64,000 nucleotides of DNA from Peribacillus simplex (lineage in GTDB: Bacteria > Bacillota > Bacilli > Bacillales > DSM-1321): contig NZ_LNNH01000010.1 in NCBI RefSeq assembly GCF_001542915.1, forward strand, positions 39,740 to 103,739, given 5' to 3'. The position numbers and the translations under genes are program-made. Under the pieces are notes generated by a model. The model had not been told where the DNA came from and ran no database searches. It saw only the letters and a list, made by a program, of their open reading frames with translations. Below, in pieces: positions 9,124 to 17,479 of this stretch. Position 1 is the stretch's first letter. Each line of letters starts with the position of its first letter.

Positions 9124-10575
9124 TCATCCCTCCTTGCCTTCCGGCTCCACTGGTTCACTTTGGGCCAGGGCATTCTTTTTTTCTTGCGCTTTCCTCAATT
9201 TCTCCTTCATTTCATCCCGTTTATCGCGACGGTCCTTCAATGAGGCATGTTCTGCCGCATTTTCATAGGCCTTTCTCTTATCAAGACGGCGCAAGCCCTC
9301 TGGCACCAAATTGAATTTTTCGTCCGTCATGAGCGCGGATATCCCCACGGCTGCTTTTCGGTCTTCGGTGCCATACACTTCATCAAAGTACGCGTCGGCA
9401 CTGCCGGAAACATAATTCTTCGGCTCCGGATAGCTCGTGATGACACCTTCGAAGTTCCGCAATACGACCTTATCCGGGCTTTGGGATAGCAGGTAATTCG
9501 GAGTCAGGGCTATCTTTCCTCCGCCGCCAGGCGCATCCACCACAAAGGTCGGCACCGCATATCCCGATGTATGGCCACGCAGCGCCTCAATGATTTCCAA
9601 TCCTTTTGAAACCGGGGCCCGGAAATGGCCAATCCCTTCGGATAGATCGCATTGATAAATGTAGTAAGGCCTTACCCTGGCCATGACACAGTCATGCATC
9701 AGCTTTTTCATGATATGGACACTATCGTTGATGCCAGCGAGGATGACCGCCTGATTACCGAGCGGGACGCCTGCCATGGACAGCATATCGCAAGCCTTTT
9801 TCGCTTCATCGGTCAGTTCAAGCGAATGATTGAAATGGGTGTTTAACCAAATCGGATGGTATTTCTTCAGAATATTGCATAAATTTTCCGTAATCCGCTG
9901 CGGAAAAACGACCGGGGCCCGTGTACCGATCCGAATGATCTCCACATGCGGGATGGCGCGCAAGTTGCTCAATACATATTCGAGGATCTTATCATTGATC
10001 AGCAATCCGTCCCCTCCGGAAATCAGCACGTCCCTCACTTCCGGTGTATTTCTTATATATTCGATCGCTCCATCCAATTGCTTCTTTGGAACGCCCATTC
10101 CCACCTGGCCTGAAAAACGGCGGCGCGTGCAATATCGGCAGTACATCGAGCACTGGTTCGTAACGAGGAACAGCACCCTGTCCGGATACCGATGCGTCAA
10201 GCCTGGAACTGGTGAATCCTCATCCTCATGGAGCGGATCCTCCAAATCATATCTCGTCTTGTTCATTTCTGCCGAGAGCGGTACCGACTGTAAACGAATT
10301 GGACAGCGAGGATCATCAGGATTCATCAAAGAAGCATAATAGGGCGTTATATTCAAAGGAATCGTCTGCGTCGAGATCCGGACTCCTTCCTCTTCCTCCG
10401 GAGTCAGATTGACGACCTTTTTCAAATCATCCAAGGTTTTGATCGTATTGGTCAATTGCCAGATCCAATCGTTCCACTGCTCTTCCTTGACGTCCTTCCA
10501 AAGCTCGATATCATGATAATGCCTGCGCCCGCCAAGGTACTCTTTATGTTTTATTTCCATTCCCATCATGTTCAT
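9124..10575 (-). CDS. kamA: L-lysine 2,3-aminomutase
   Basis: A 483-aa radical-SAM enzyme that converts L-lysine to L-beta-lysine using a 4Fe-4S cluster, SAM and PLP. The cluster motif CxxxCxxC (CSMYCRYC) lies near residue 140. The PLP-binding PGGGGK is near residue 350. The C-terminal 60 residues are a charged Glu/Lys-rich tail. The start ATG follows GGGGAGGGG. A consensus-like sigma-54 promoter sits about 50 nt upstream, and a PAS-type sigma-54 activator gene lies immediately beyond, so lysine catabolism here is probably sigma-54 dependent. This placement beside a ketone-body cluster fits a lysine degradation route feeding CoA-esters. Confidence 0.95.
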   Translation of the reverse strand: MNMMGMEIKHKEYLGGRRHYHDIELWKDVKEEQWNDWIWQLTNTIKTLDDLKKVVNLTPEEEEGVRISTQTIPLNITPYYASLMNPDDPRCPIRLQSVPLSAEMNKTRYDLEDPLHEDEDSPVPGLTHRYPDRVLFLVTNQCSMYCRYCTRRRFSGQVGMGVPKKQLDGAIEYIRNTPEVRDVLISGGDGLLINDKILEYVLSNLRAIPHVEIIRIGTRAPVVFPQRITENLCNILKKYHPIWLNTHFNHSLELTDEAKKACDMLSMAGVPLGNQAVILAGINDSVHIMKKLMHDCVMARVRPYYIYQCDLSEGIGHFRAPVSKGLEIIEALRGHTSGYAVPTFVVDAPGGGGKIALTPNYLLSQSPDKVVLRNFEGVITSYPEPKNYVSGSADAYFDEVYGTEDRKAAVGISALMTDEKFNLVPEGLRRLDKRKAYENAAEHASLKDRRDKRDEMKEKLRKAQEKKNALAQSEPVEPEGKEG

Positions 10576-10622
10576 GTTAAAAATCCCCTCCCCTTATTCT
10601 AAGAACTTATCGATATACTCTC

Positions 10623-10638
10623 GCAAGAATGATGCCAA
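10623..10638 (-). promoter_or_regulatory. Sigma-54 (-24/-12) promoter for kamA
   Basis: The minus strand reads TTGGCATCATTCTTGC, with the invariant GG and GC in the exact spacing of the sigma-54 consensus (TTGGCACGN4TTGC). Expected transcription start is about 12 nt downstream, roughly 35 nt before the kamA start codon. Confidence 0.8.
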
Positions 10639-10768
10639 CTCTTTTGAGAAGGAAAACATCAGAATAAGAGGGGAATGCGGGCGTGCGGGCCGCAAAATTC
10701 TTTTCTAAACGCCCAATATTTTGCAGCCAAATTCTTTGCATCTCATACAAAATACTTTACCTTCATTT

Positions 10769-12229
10769 CTATCCTCTTGATTCCTTCCATTCCGCCGTAT
10801 ACACCTTTTCAATCTTGTACTTGTTTAACTTATATTGTAATCCTTGTCTGGTAATATTGAGGGACTCAGCCGTTTTGCTGATATTCCCGTTGTATTTCCG
10901 GAACATATTGATGATCATTTCCTTTTCCAGTTCCTCAAGGACGACAGGTAAATCCATCTTGTCCGTTAATATGGGCGGCAGGCTCTGTGCACTGGGGGGA
11001 GTGTATTTGCCTGAAGGAAAAAGATAGGCCGGAAGGTGATGCTCATCAATCATATCCTCCCCAGCATCCATGACGTTAAAGGCCAATTCGATGGCATGGC
11101 CCAGTTCACGAATGTTTCCGGGCCACGGATACTGAAGAAGCCGATTCATCGCCTTCTGACTGATCCCGCGCACGTCCGAAAAAAATGATTTGTTGAACTT
11201 CTGAATAAAGTGATGGGCGATTTCCGCTATATCTGTTTTACGCTCCTTAAGAGAAGGCATGGCGATCGTCACGACATTCAGGCGAAAAAACAAATCGGAG
11301 CGAATGATTCCCCGCTCTAGCGCCTCTTCTGGAGAAATGTTCATCGCCGCAATGATCTTCACATTGATTTTTTGCTCCTGCGCCCCTCCGACGCGGCGCA
11401 CCTCACCCTCCTGCAGCACCCGCAGCAATTTCGCCTGCAATCCAGGATCGAGGCTATTCAATTCATCAAGAAACAGCGTACCGCCATTGGCCTGTTCAAA
11501 AATCCCGAGTCGATCCACTGCTCCCGTGAAAGCCCCTTTCGTCGTGCCAAACAACAGACCTTCCATTAATTCCTTTGGGACGGCCGCACAGTTTTGCGCA
11601 ATGAATGGCTGATGGCGATGGGCACTTATATTATGGATACTTTGCGCAACCAATTCCTTCCCCGTTCCCGTCGGTCCATAAATCATGACCGGGGAATGGC
11701 TGCGGGCCGATTTTTTGGCCAATGATATCGCTTCTTGAAAAGCGGGACTGCTCCCGATCAAATCACTGAAATGATAAGCCGCCGTCCCTTCGAAGTACTT
11801 ATTTTTCTTATAGGTCTCGGCAAGCTGGGAGCGTAAATCGACGATTTGGTCATACATGTTCATGACCTTGGTAATGTCTTTGGCGATCTCGACTGCCCCG
11901 ATGATCTCGCCATCCTCATATAGTGGATACGTGCTATTGATCGACGTTATCTTTTTCTCCTTTACATTCACATACGTTTGAATCGACTCATTCGTTTCGA
12001 TGCCCTTGTCCAACGCCGCCTGCAGCGTACTCGACTCATCGGTCAAGGACGGGTAAAGCTGAAAGATATTCTCCCCGAGCACCTGTTCGCGAGCCAGCCC
12101 ATCGATATGTGCCATCATTTCATTATAAAAAACCGTATCCCCATCTTTATTCACGATATGGACACCCACATTTATCACATTCAATATCCATTCAAATTGC
12201 GTGGAAAACTGATTGACTGAAGATTTCAT
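10769..12229 (-). CDS. PAS-domain sigma-54-dependent transcriptional activator
   Basis: A 486-aa bacterial enhancer-binding protein. N-terminal PAS sensor (about 10-125), AAA+ ATPase with Walker A GPTGTGKE (near 187), the sigma-54 contact loop GAFTGA (near 235) and Walker B (LFLDEL), and a C-terminal Fis-type helix-turn-helix (SKTAESLNITRQGLQYKLNK). Such proteins open sigma-54 promoters by ATP hydrolysis after sensing a ligand through the PAS domain. It lies next to the kamA sigma-54 promoter, so kamA is the obvious target. The start ATG has GGAG 8 nt upstream. The ligand, perhaps lysine or a breakdown product, is inference. Confidence 0.9.
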   Translation of the reverse strand: MKSSVNQFSTQFEWILNVINVGVHIVNKDGDTVFYNEMMAHIDGLAREQVLGENIFQLYPSLTDESSTLQAALDKGIETNESIQTYVNVKEKKITSINSTYPLYEDGEIIGAVEIAKDITKVMNMYDQIVDLRSQLAETYKKNKYFEGTAAYHFSDLIGSSPAFQEAISLAKKSARSHSPVMIYGPTGTGKELVAQSIHNISAHRHQPFIAQNCAAVPKELMEGLLFGTTKGAFTGAVDRLGIFEQANGGTLFLDELNSLDPGLQAKLLRVLQEGEVRRVGGAQEQKINVKIIAAMNISPEEALERGIIRSDLFFRLNVVTIAMPSLKERKTDIAEIAHHFIQKFNKSFFSDVRGISQKAMNRLLQYPWPGNIRELGHAIELAFNVMDAGEDMIDEHHLPAYLFPSGKYTPPSAQSLPPILTDKMDLPVVLEELEKEMIINMFRKYNGNISKTAESLNITRQGLQYKLNKYKIEKVYTAEWKESRG

Positions 12230-12372
12230 TTCTTCATCTCCGTTCTCGTCACTTGATAGAATTACCTGTAAATTATATCATTTAATGGTAAATAGAATCA
12301 TAGAAATGATAAAGCTTCTGAAGAGAAGAAAGGAGTTTCCCTTTCTACAGGGAAACCTATAAATAAAAGGGG

Positions 12373-12888
12373 GTGAATGGTATTTTAAAAAGGAATGAAA
12401 CCAAATTAGAAATTAAACCTTGGGAAGAGAAGGATCTTGATTTACTTTTTCAACTCAATGAACCGAAAATGATGGAGCATCTTGGTGGTCCAGAGAGTGC
12501 AGAACAAATCCAAAAACGCCACAAACGATACCTTGAAATCGGAAACAGGGGATGCATGTTCAGCATCATCCTGCCAAAGGACGAAGCTGTTGGTTCCGTA
12601 GGCTACTGGCAAACCGTCTGGAACGATGAAAATGTGTATGAAATCGGCTGGAGTGTCCTCCACTCTTTCCAGGGGAAAGGCATTGCATCACAAGCCGTCA
12701 GGGCTGTCATCGCCAAACTCAAGGACGAACGCAAATACAGCTCCATTCACGCATTTCCATCCGTCCATAACGCCGCATCCAATGCCCTTTGCCGCAAGCT
12801 TGATTTCAATCTCATCTCCGAATGTGAATTCGAATATCCGCCAGGGAGCCTCATGCAATGCAATGATTGGTGCTTGGAGCTTGAATGA
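12373..12888 (+). CDS. GNAT-family N-acetyltransferase
   Basis: A 171-aa acetyltransferase of the RimJ/RimL type. The acetyl-CoA pyrophosphate loop appears as HSFQGKGIASQ (about residues 96-106), and a following NAASNALCRKLDF matches the usual C-terminal part of the fold. The family transfers acetyl groups to amines of antibiotics, proteins or small molecules; substrate unknown. The start is uncertain: AAAGGGGGTG overlaps the GTG used here, so translation could instead begin a few codons downstream. Transcribed alone. Confidence 0.75.
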   Translation: MNGILKRNETKLEIKPWEEKDLDLLFQLNEPKMMEHLGGPESAEQIQKRHKRYLEIGNRGCMFSIILPKDEAVGSVGYWQTVWNDENVYEIGWSVLHSFQGKGIASQAVRAVIAKLKDERKYSSIHAFPSVHNAASNALCRKLDFNLISECEFEYPPGSLMQCNDWCLELE

Positions 12889-12910
12889 AACAATAGCGGC
12901 TGTTTTCCAG

Positions 12911-13020
12911 TGGGAAAAGTCGAATTCTGTTAGGTTTAGGTGAATTTATTTCCCGGGAAAGTCGAATGATTCCCGAATAGGACGAATTATTCTTGGGCTG
13001 GGACGAATTAGCCTTCAGGC
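12911..13020. repeat. Intergenic degenerate repeat array (copy 3, inverted)
   Basis: Four spaced copies of a word like AAGTCGAATT or GGACGAATTA follow the acetyltransferase gene. In reverse complement they resemble the AATTCGGACTTTT motifs of the other two intergenic arrays. No gene is visible in this stretch. Confidence 0.35.
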
Positions 13021-13064
13021 GGGCAGGATGGGTTTACCATCCTATCCGCCAAGATCATACTCTA

Positions 13065-13973
13065 TCAAGCAAGCAATTTATTCCATGTTTCTTTGTTGGC
13101 TTGGCTATCCCCAGAAATGCTGCTTGCTTTTTGAAATTTGGATAATGCCGCCTCGGTTTTGCTGCCGAATCGTGCGTCAAGTGGCCCGGGATCGAATCCT
13201 TTCATATAGAGTGCTGCTTGCAGTATCCATGTGATAGGGCCCGTAGCTCCTATACTCAATGTGACCATCGCAGCCTTGGTTTTTGGCCCCCATTTTCCAT
13301 CGACCGCAAGTCTATGATTATATTGCTTATTAAGCTCCGTTTGTACTCCTTTTAAAAGAGCTGATCGAGTTTTGGGGCCGAAAAAACCATCGACCGCCAG
13401 ATTCGTTTTATAGCGGCTATTTACTGTTTCCTGAATGGAAATGATTTGGCTATCTCCTTTACTGCCCTTTGTTGTTTTGAATAGGTTGGTAAGATGCGGT
13501 TTCTTCCCTGCTTGTAATTGTATGTGGGTTAAGCCACCCGTCATTTGCAAGTGGGGATAATCCTTGAATGTACGCCAATCTCCGCCCCATTCGAATCCTA
13601 ACTTTTTACCTATCGCAGCCACACGCTGCCACCTTGAATCCACCGTCCAGATCGCTTTCCTGCCATCATCACTCACAAGGAAGAAATCGATGGCCAGTCC
13701 AAAATTATGATAAGATTGGCCTGGCTTAGCGTTCGTCACAACAGGCTTAGCCGGATCACTATAATTTTTTCCATTGTACCTGTAGATTCGTCCTTGACCA
13801 TAAAGCGCGGCTTGCTCTTCCAAAGAGCGGTAACCTGCGCTTATTTGTACAGCGATCCCTTCTGTATAAGCCCGTTCGATCATCTCCAATGCTGATGCCT
13901 TCACTACTGCATCCATCCCTATACCCATCTTCTTCACTGATCGATCCAATAATGTTCGTAATTCCACGTTCAA
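13065..13973 (-). CDS. M15 L-alanoyl-D-glutamate-type peptidase with C-terminal repeats
   Basis: About 302 aa. The N-terminal half is a zinc peptidase of the M15/CwlK-endolysin class that cuts peptidoglycan stem peptides; zinc ligands are visible in SYHNFGLAIDF and in HLQM (near residue 148). The second half has three peptidoglycan-binding-like repeats, seen as VDGFFGPKTRSAL, VDGKWGPKTKAAM and LDARFGSKTEAAL. No signal peptide is present, so release may need lysis or a holin, as for phage or spore lytic enzymes. The start is probably TTG, 7 nt after AAGGAGG; the ATG two codons earlier is too close. It could be a prophage-derived or germination-related enzyme. Confidence 0.85.
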   Translation of the reverse strand: MNVELRTLLDRSVKKMGIGMDAVVKASALEMIERAYTEGIAVQISAGYRSLEEQAALYGQGRIYRYNGKNYSDPAKPVVTNAKPGQSYHNFGLAIDFFLVSDDGRKAIWTVDSRWQRVAAIGKKLGFEWGGDWRTFKDYPHLQMTGGLTHIQLQAGKKPHLTNLFKTTKGSKGDSQIISIQETVNSRYKTNLAVDGFFGPKTRSALLKGVQTELNKQYNHRLAVDGKWGPKTKAAMVTLSIGATGPITWILQAALYMKGFDPGPLDARFGSKTEAALSKFQKASSISGDSQANKETWNKLLA

Positions 13974-14074
13974 TGCCATCCCTCCTTTTTACGTTTCCAT
14001 CACCCTTTATATAAGCCTTTTTAACGGAAAAGTAGCATGAGGAATCATGAAACAAAAGAGGTGCAACAAAAAAT

Positions 14075-14114
14075 AGACCACTTCCATTCGCCTGGTTGCG
14101 AATGGAAATAGTCT
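14075..14114 (-). terminator. Terminator of the GntP-scoAB operon
   Basis: Inverted repeat with TTCCATTCGC and GCGAATGGAA arms flanked by AGAC/AGTCT, just after scoB. On the minus strand it is followed by ATTTTTTG. Confidence 0.8.
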
Positions 14115-14131
14115 AATAGTTCTTATTAATC

Positions 14132-14779
14132 TTATGCCCTGATTTCAATAGAGGGACTTATGGTGAAGTCAGCCTCTGTTTTGCTTTTCACTTCATCAAG
14201 TGTTATGCCATTTTGCAATTCAATCAATTCCATTCCCGCTTCGGAAAAATGGAAAACAGCCAATTCGGTAATCAGGCAGTGGACGACCTTTTCTCCTGTC
14301 AATGGCAATGTACAGCTCTTTTTCACTTTGGATTCACCATGCTTGTTCACATGGTCCATGATGACAACGATGCGTTTTGCGCCTTGGACGAGGTCCATTG
14401 CGCCCCCCATTCCTTTGACCATCTTGCCAGGAATCATCCAGTTGGCCAAGTCCCCAGTCTCCGAAACTTCCATCCCGCCTAAAATGGCTAGATCGATATG
14501 GCCGCCGCGGATCATCGCGAACGATTCAGCGCTATCAAAAAAGGATGCGCCCGCTTTGGCCGTTACCGTTTCTTTCCCTGCATTGATCAAATCCGGATCG
14601 ACTTCGTCCTTTTGTGGGTAAGGTCCGATTCCGAGTAAGCCATTTTCCGATTGAAGCATGACATTGAAGTCATTTGGGATCATATTGGCAATCAAGGTCG
14701 GCATCCCGATCCCTAAATTCACACACATCCCATCTTGGATTTCCTTAACGGCCCGTTCTAAAATCAGTTGTCTTGTCAT
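14132..14779 (-). CDS. scoB: Succinyl/butyrate-acetoacetate CoA-transferase, subunit B
   Basis: A 215-aa beta subunit of a class I CoA-transferase that moves CoA from succinyl-CoA or another acyl-CoA to acetoacetate. The family glutamate lies in the SENGLLG motif (near residue 45), and NLGIGMPTL is the usual N-terminal signature. It lies 17 nt after scoA and shares the operon with a GntP permease, matching the yxjC-scoA-scoB order known from Bacillus subtilis. Start ATG has AAGGAGGAG upstream. With scoA it should activate acetoacetate to acetoacetyl-CoA for the thiolase encoded nearby. Confidence 0.93.
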   Translation of the reverse strand: MTRQLILERAVKEIQDGMCVNLGIGMPTLIANMIPNDFNVMLQSENGLLGIGPYPQKDEVDPDLINAGKETVTAKAGASFFDSAESFAMIRGGHIDLAILGGMEVSETGDLANWMIPGKMVKGMGGAMDLVQGAKRIVVIMDHVNKHGESKVKKSCTLPLTGEKVVHCLITELAVFHFSEAGMELIELQNGITLDEVKSKTEADFTISPSIEIRA

Positions 14780-14796
14780 TTGAATACTCCTCCTTT

Positions 14797-15492
14797 TTAT
14801 GCGTTAGCAGTTGTAAGTTTTTCAATACGTTTTACATAGTCATTTCCTACAAGCACTTTTTGTACATAAACTCCTGAAGTATGAATTTCATCCGGATCAA
14901 GCTCCCCTGTGTTCACAAGCTCCTCCACTTCGACCAACGTGACTTTCCCCGCTGTGGCAACGACAGGATTGAAATTCCTGGCTGTTTTTCGATATACGAG
15001 GTTACCGAAATGATCCGCTTTCCAAGCTTTGACAAAGGCAAAATCCCCGACGATCCCTTTTTCCATGATGTATGTGCGGCCATCGAACTCTTTATGTTCC
15101 TTCCCTTTGGCGACTTCCGTTCCCACTCCCGTGGCTGTATAAAAGGCAGGAATGCCCGCTCCGCCCGCTCTTAATCGCTCAGCAAGCGTTCCTTGGGGAA
15201 CTAGCTCGACCTCCAGCTCGCCGCTTAAAAATTGCTGCTCGAACAATTTATTTTCCCCGACATAGGAGGCTATCATTTTTTTGATTTGTTTATTTTCAAG
15301 CAAAAGTCCCAGACCCCAATCATCGACCCCGCAATTGTTGCTGACGACCGTCAAATCCTTTACACCTTTGTTACGCAAAGCAATGATTAGTTTTTCTGGA
15401 ATTCCGCTTAATCCGAACCCGCCAACGATAATGGTAGCTCCATTCTCGATATGTTCAATAGCGCTGTCAAAAGATGATAACAATTTACTCAT
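14797..15492 (-). CDS. scoA: Succinyl/butyrate-acetoacetate CoA-transferase, subunit A
   Basis: A 231-aa alpha subunit, partner of the product just downstream. The nucleotide-loop signature [13 protein letters not shown] lies near residue 24 and [10 protein letters not shown] near 110, as in SCOT-type enzymes. The start ATG follows TGGAGATGGG. The gap from the GntP gene is about 30 nt, so the three genes form one transcript. Role: acetoacetate activation in ketone-body or polyhydroxybutyrate-derived carbon use. Confidence 0.93.
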   Translation of the reverse strand: MSKLLSSFDSAIEHIENGATIIVGGFGLSGIPEKLIIALRNKGVKDLTVVSNNCGVDDWGLGLLLENKQIKKMIASYVGENKLFEQQFLSGELEVELVPQGTLAERLRAGGAGIPAFYTATGVGTEVAKGKEHKEFDGRTYIMEKGIVGDFAFVKAWKADHFGNLVYRKTARNFNPVVATAGKVTLVEVEELVNTGELDPDEIHTSGVYVQKVLVGNDYVKRIEKLTTANA

Positions 15493-15521
15493 TTTCCCAT
15501 CTCCATTCCTAATCTATTCTT

Positions 15522-16907
15522 TTAAATAAACAATGATGTTCCAAAAGCAATGATGAACACGGTCACTGTTTTCAAGACCGTAATCGCAAAGATATCCTTG
15601 TACGATTGGCGATGTGTCAGCCCCGTAATGGCAAGTAAGGTGATGACGGCGCCATTATGCGGCAGCGTATCCATCCCGCCGGATGCCATGGATGCAATTC
15701 GATGAAGCATTTCCGGGGTGATCCCGACATTTTGGGCCACCTGCATATAGTGACTTCCCATCACTTCCAGCGCAATCGAAAGTCCGCCGGATGCCGATCC
15801 GGTGATCCCTGCCAGTACATTGACGGCAACAGCTTCGGAAACGAGTGGATTGCCGCTTGCATTGAACACCCAGTTTTGAATGACCGAGAATCCAGGAAGC
15901 GTTTTTACGACATTCCCAAAACCGACTTCAGATGCGGTATTGAATATGGCAAGCAAAGATCCCATCGCAGCAGCCGTCAAACCACTTGCCAATTTGACCT
16001 TTATGCGTCCGACATTCAAAAGCATGGCGGCTATGATACCGATTGTGAGGGCAACGATCAGCGACCACGATGAAGTGACTGTGCTTACATCGGCAATGTT
16101 GAATGTTTCCTTCAGCATCGATCCGTCATACCAATGCTTAACCGAAATGGCGCTGCGGCTGAAAGCGAAGTTGAAAGCGACGACAAGGATGAGCGGTACG
16201 AGGGAGAGCCAGAAGTTAGGCAGGTTTTGCTGTTCTGCACTTTCGGGTTCATTGATATGCCCTTCCCCGTACCCTTCCCCATTTGCCACCGCTTGTTTAC
16301 GACGGCGTTCCAGCCAAAGCATTCCTCCTGTGAATACAAGGATTGCGCCAATGATCCCCATGATGGGAGCTGCATAGGTATCCGTTCCGAAATAATTCGT
16401 TGGAATGATATTTTGGATCTGAGGTGTTCCAGGAAGAGCATCCATCGTATAAGTGAAAGCGCCTAAGGCTATCGTTCCCGGCAACAATCTCTTTGGAATG
16501 TCGGCTTCTTTAAAAATGGCTGCTGCAAATGGATAAACGGCGAATGCCACGACAAACAGTGAAACCCCGCCATATGTCAGCGCCGAACAGGCAAGCACGA
16601 CGGCCAGGATGGCCTGCTTCGAGCCTAGTGATTTTACGATGGTCTTGGCAATGGATGCTGCTGCACCGCTCATCTCCATGACCTTTCCGAATACGGCCCC
16701 TAATAAAAATATCGGAAAAAACGCTTTTATATAGTTAGCGGCGAACGTCATGTATGTCTCTGTATAACTCGGCAGCAAGTGACCGCCGGATAATATGACC
16801 GCCAACAATGTAACAAGCGGCGCTATGATAATGACCGGATAGCCCCGGTAGGCTAAAAAGATTAAAAGTCCCAGCGCCACGACAATGGCTAAAATTTGAA
16901 TCACCAA
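15522..16907 (-). CDS. GntP-family permease (YxjC-like)
   Basis: About 461 aa with 12 or more hydrophobic segments. GntP-type features include FPIFLLGAVFGKVMEMSG and the C-terminal GASGGLS-like and MDTLPHNGAVITLL stretches. Family members import gluconate, hydroxybutyrate or similar carboxylates with protons. Position before scoAB and resemblance to YxjC suggest acetoacetate or 3-hydroxybutyrate uptake. The frame is open for 59 codons further upstream, but that part is hydrophilic and covers a cre-like operator. AGGGGG lies 7 nt before the TTG chosen as the start (a GTG follows at once). A sigma-54 promoter lies about 265 nt upstream. Confidence 0.88.
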   Translation of the reverse strand: MVIQILAIVVALGLLIFLAYRGYPVIIIAPLVTLLAVILSGGHLLPSYTETYMTFAANYIKAFFPIFLLGAVFGKVMEMSGAAASIAKTIVKSLGSKQAILAVVLACSALTYGGVSLFVVAFAVYPFAAAIFKEADIPKRLLPGTIALGAFTYTMDALPGTPQIQNIIPTNYFGTDTYAAPIMGIIGAILVFTGGMLWLERRRKQAVANGEGYGEGHINEPESAEQQNLPNFWLSLVPLILVVAFNFAFSRSAISVKHWYDGSMLKETFNIADVSTVTSSWSLIVALTIGIIAAMLLNVGRIKVKLASGLTAAAMGSLLAIFNTASEVGFGNVVKTLPGFSVIQNWVFNASGNPLVSEAVAVNVLAGITGSASGGLSIALEVMGSHYMQVAQNVGITPEMLHRIASMASGGMDTLPHNGAVITLLAITGLTHRQSYKDIFAITVLKTVTVFIIAFGTSLFI

Positions 16908-17069
16908 CTCATTTCCCCCTTTTCTTTTTTCTCCCTTTGCCCCAAAATGAGACGGAAATCTCTTAGTAAAAAATATCAATCTCCCTAAATCCCATATTTT
17001 TTCCTTTGTTCCATCCAAGCCTGCCTTCCCCAAGTCAAGCTGAATGATCTCCCCAAACTTTCCAAGCGT

Positions 17070-17083
17070 TGATAACGCTTTCA
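17070..17083 (-). promoter_or_regulatory. Catabolite-responsive element (cre) in the GntP-scoAB leader
   Basis: The minus strand reads TGAAAGCGTTATCA, a full match to the CcpA-binding consensus TGWAANCGNTNWCA. It sits about 85 nt downstream of the expected sigma-54 start, where bound CcpA would block elongation. This predicts glucose repression of the operon. Confidence 0.75.
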
Positions 17084-17171
17084 ACTTTCTTGGTGAATGA
17101 TGAATTTTCTTTTCATTTTACGTGCAAACAGCATTTATCATGACAGATTGGCCATTCACTAATTTAATAAT

Positions 17172-17187
17172 GCAATTGTCGTGCCAA
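17172..17187 (-). promoter_or_regulatory. Sigma-54 promoter for the GntP-scoAB operon
   Basis: The minus strand reads TTGGCACGACAATTGC, an exact match to the sigma-54 consensus including the CG after TTGGCA. The upstream 290 nt to the next gene hold no other gene I can see and could contain enhancer sites for the adjacent activator. Confidence 0.92.
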
Positions 17188-17479
17188 CTTGATTTCAAGG
17201 TCTATTCGTTACGTTTTTATAAATGGGACAAGCTAAAATCCCTGGTAACTGTCAGGTTTTCCTTACAGATAAGCAGAAAAGGTTAAAAAGTGTAAGCCTT
17301 TTCATACAACATCTCAAAACTATCTTGTTTTATGTACGGATTCCCTGACACACCACGATTTTTGAAAGGATAAAATAGGCGCAAACGTTACGCTTCCGGG
17401 ATTGCTTCTGAGCGGATGCCCACCCAATTACCAATATTTTAACATTTAAATAGATGGGCAAACAGCTATTTTCCTATCA

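Noticed and set aside
16908-17084. 59-codon extension of the first GntP permease with an ATG start
   Set aside because: Hydrophilic and unlike the family N-terminus; it overlaps the cre site, and a better ribosome binding site lies before TTG at 16907.
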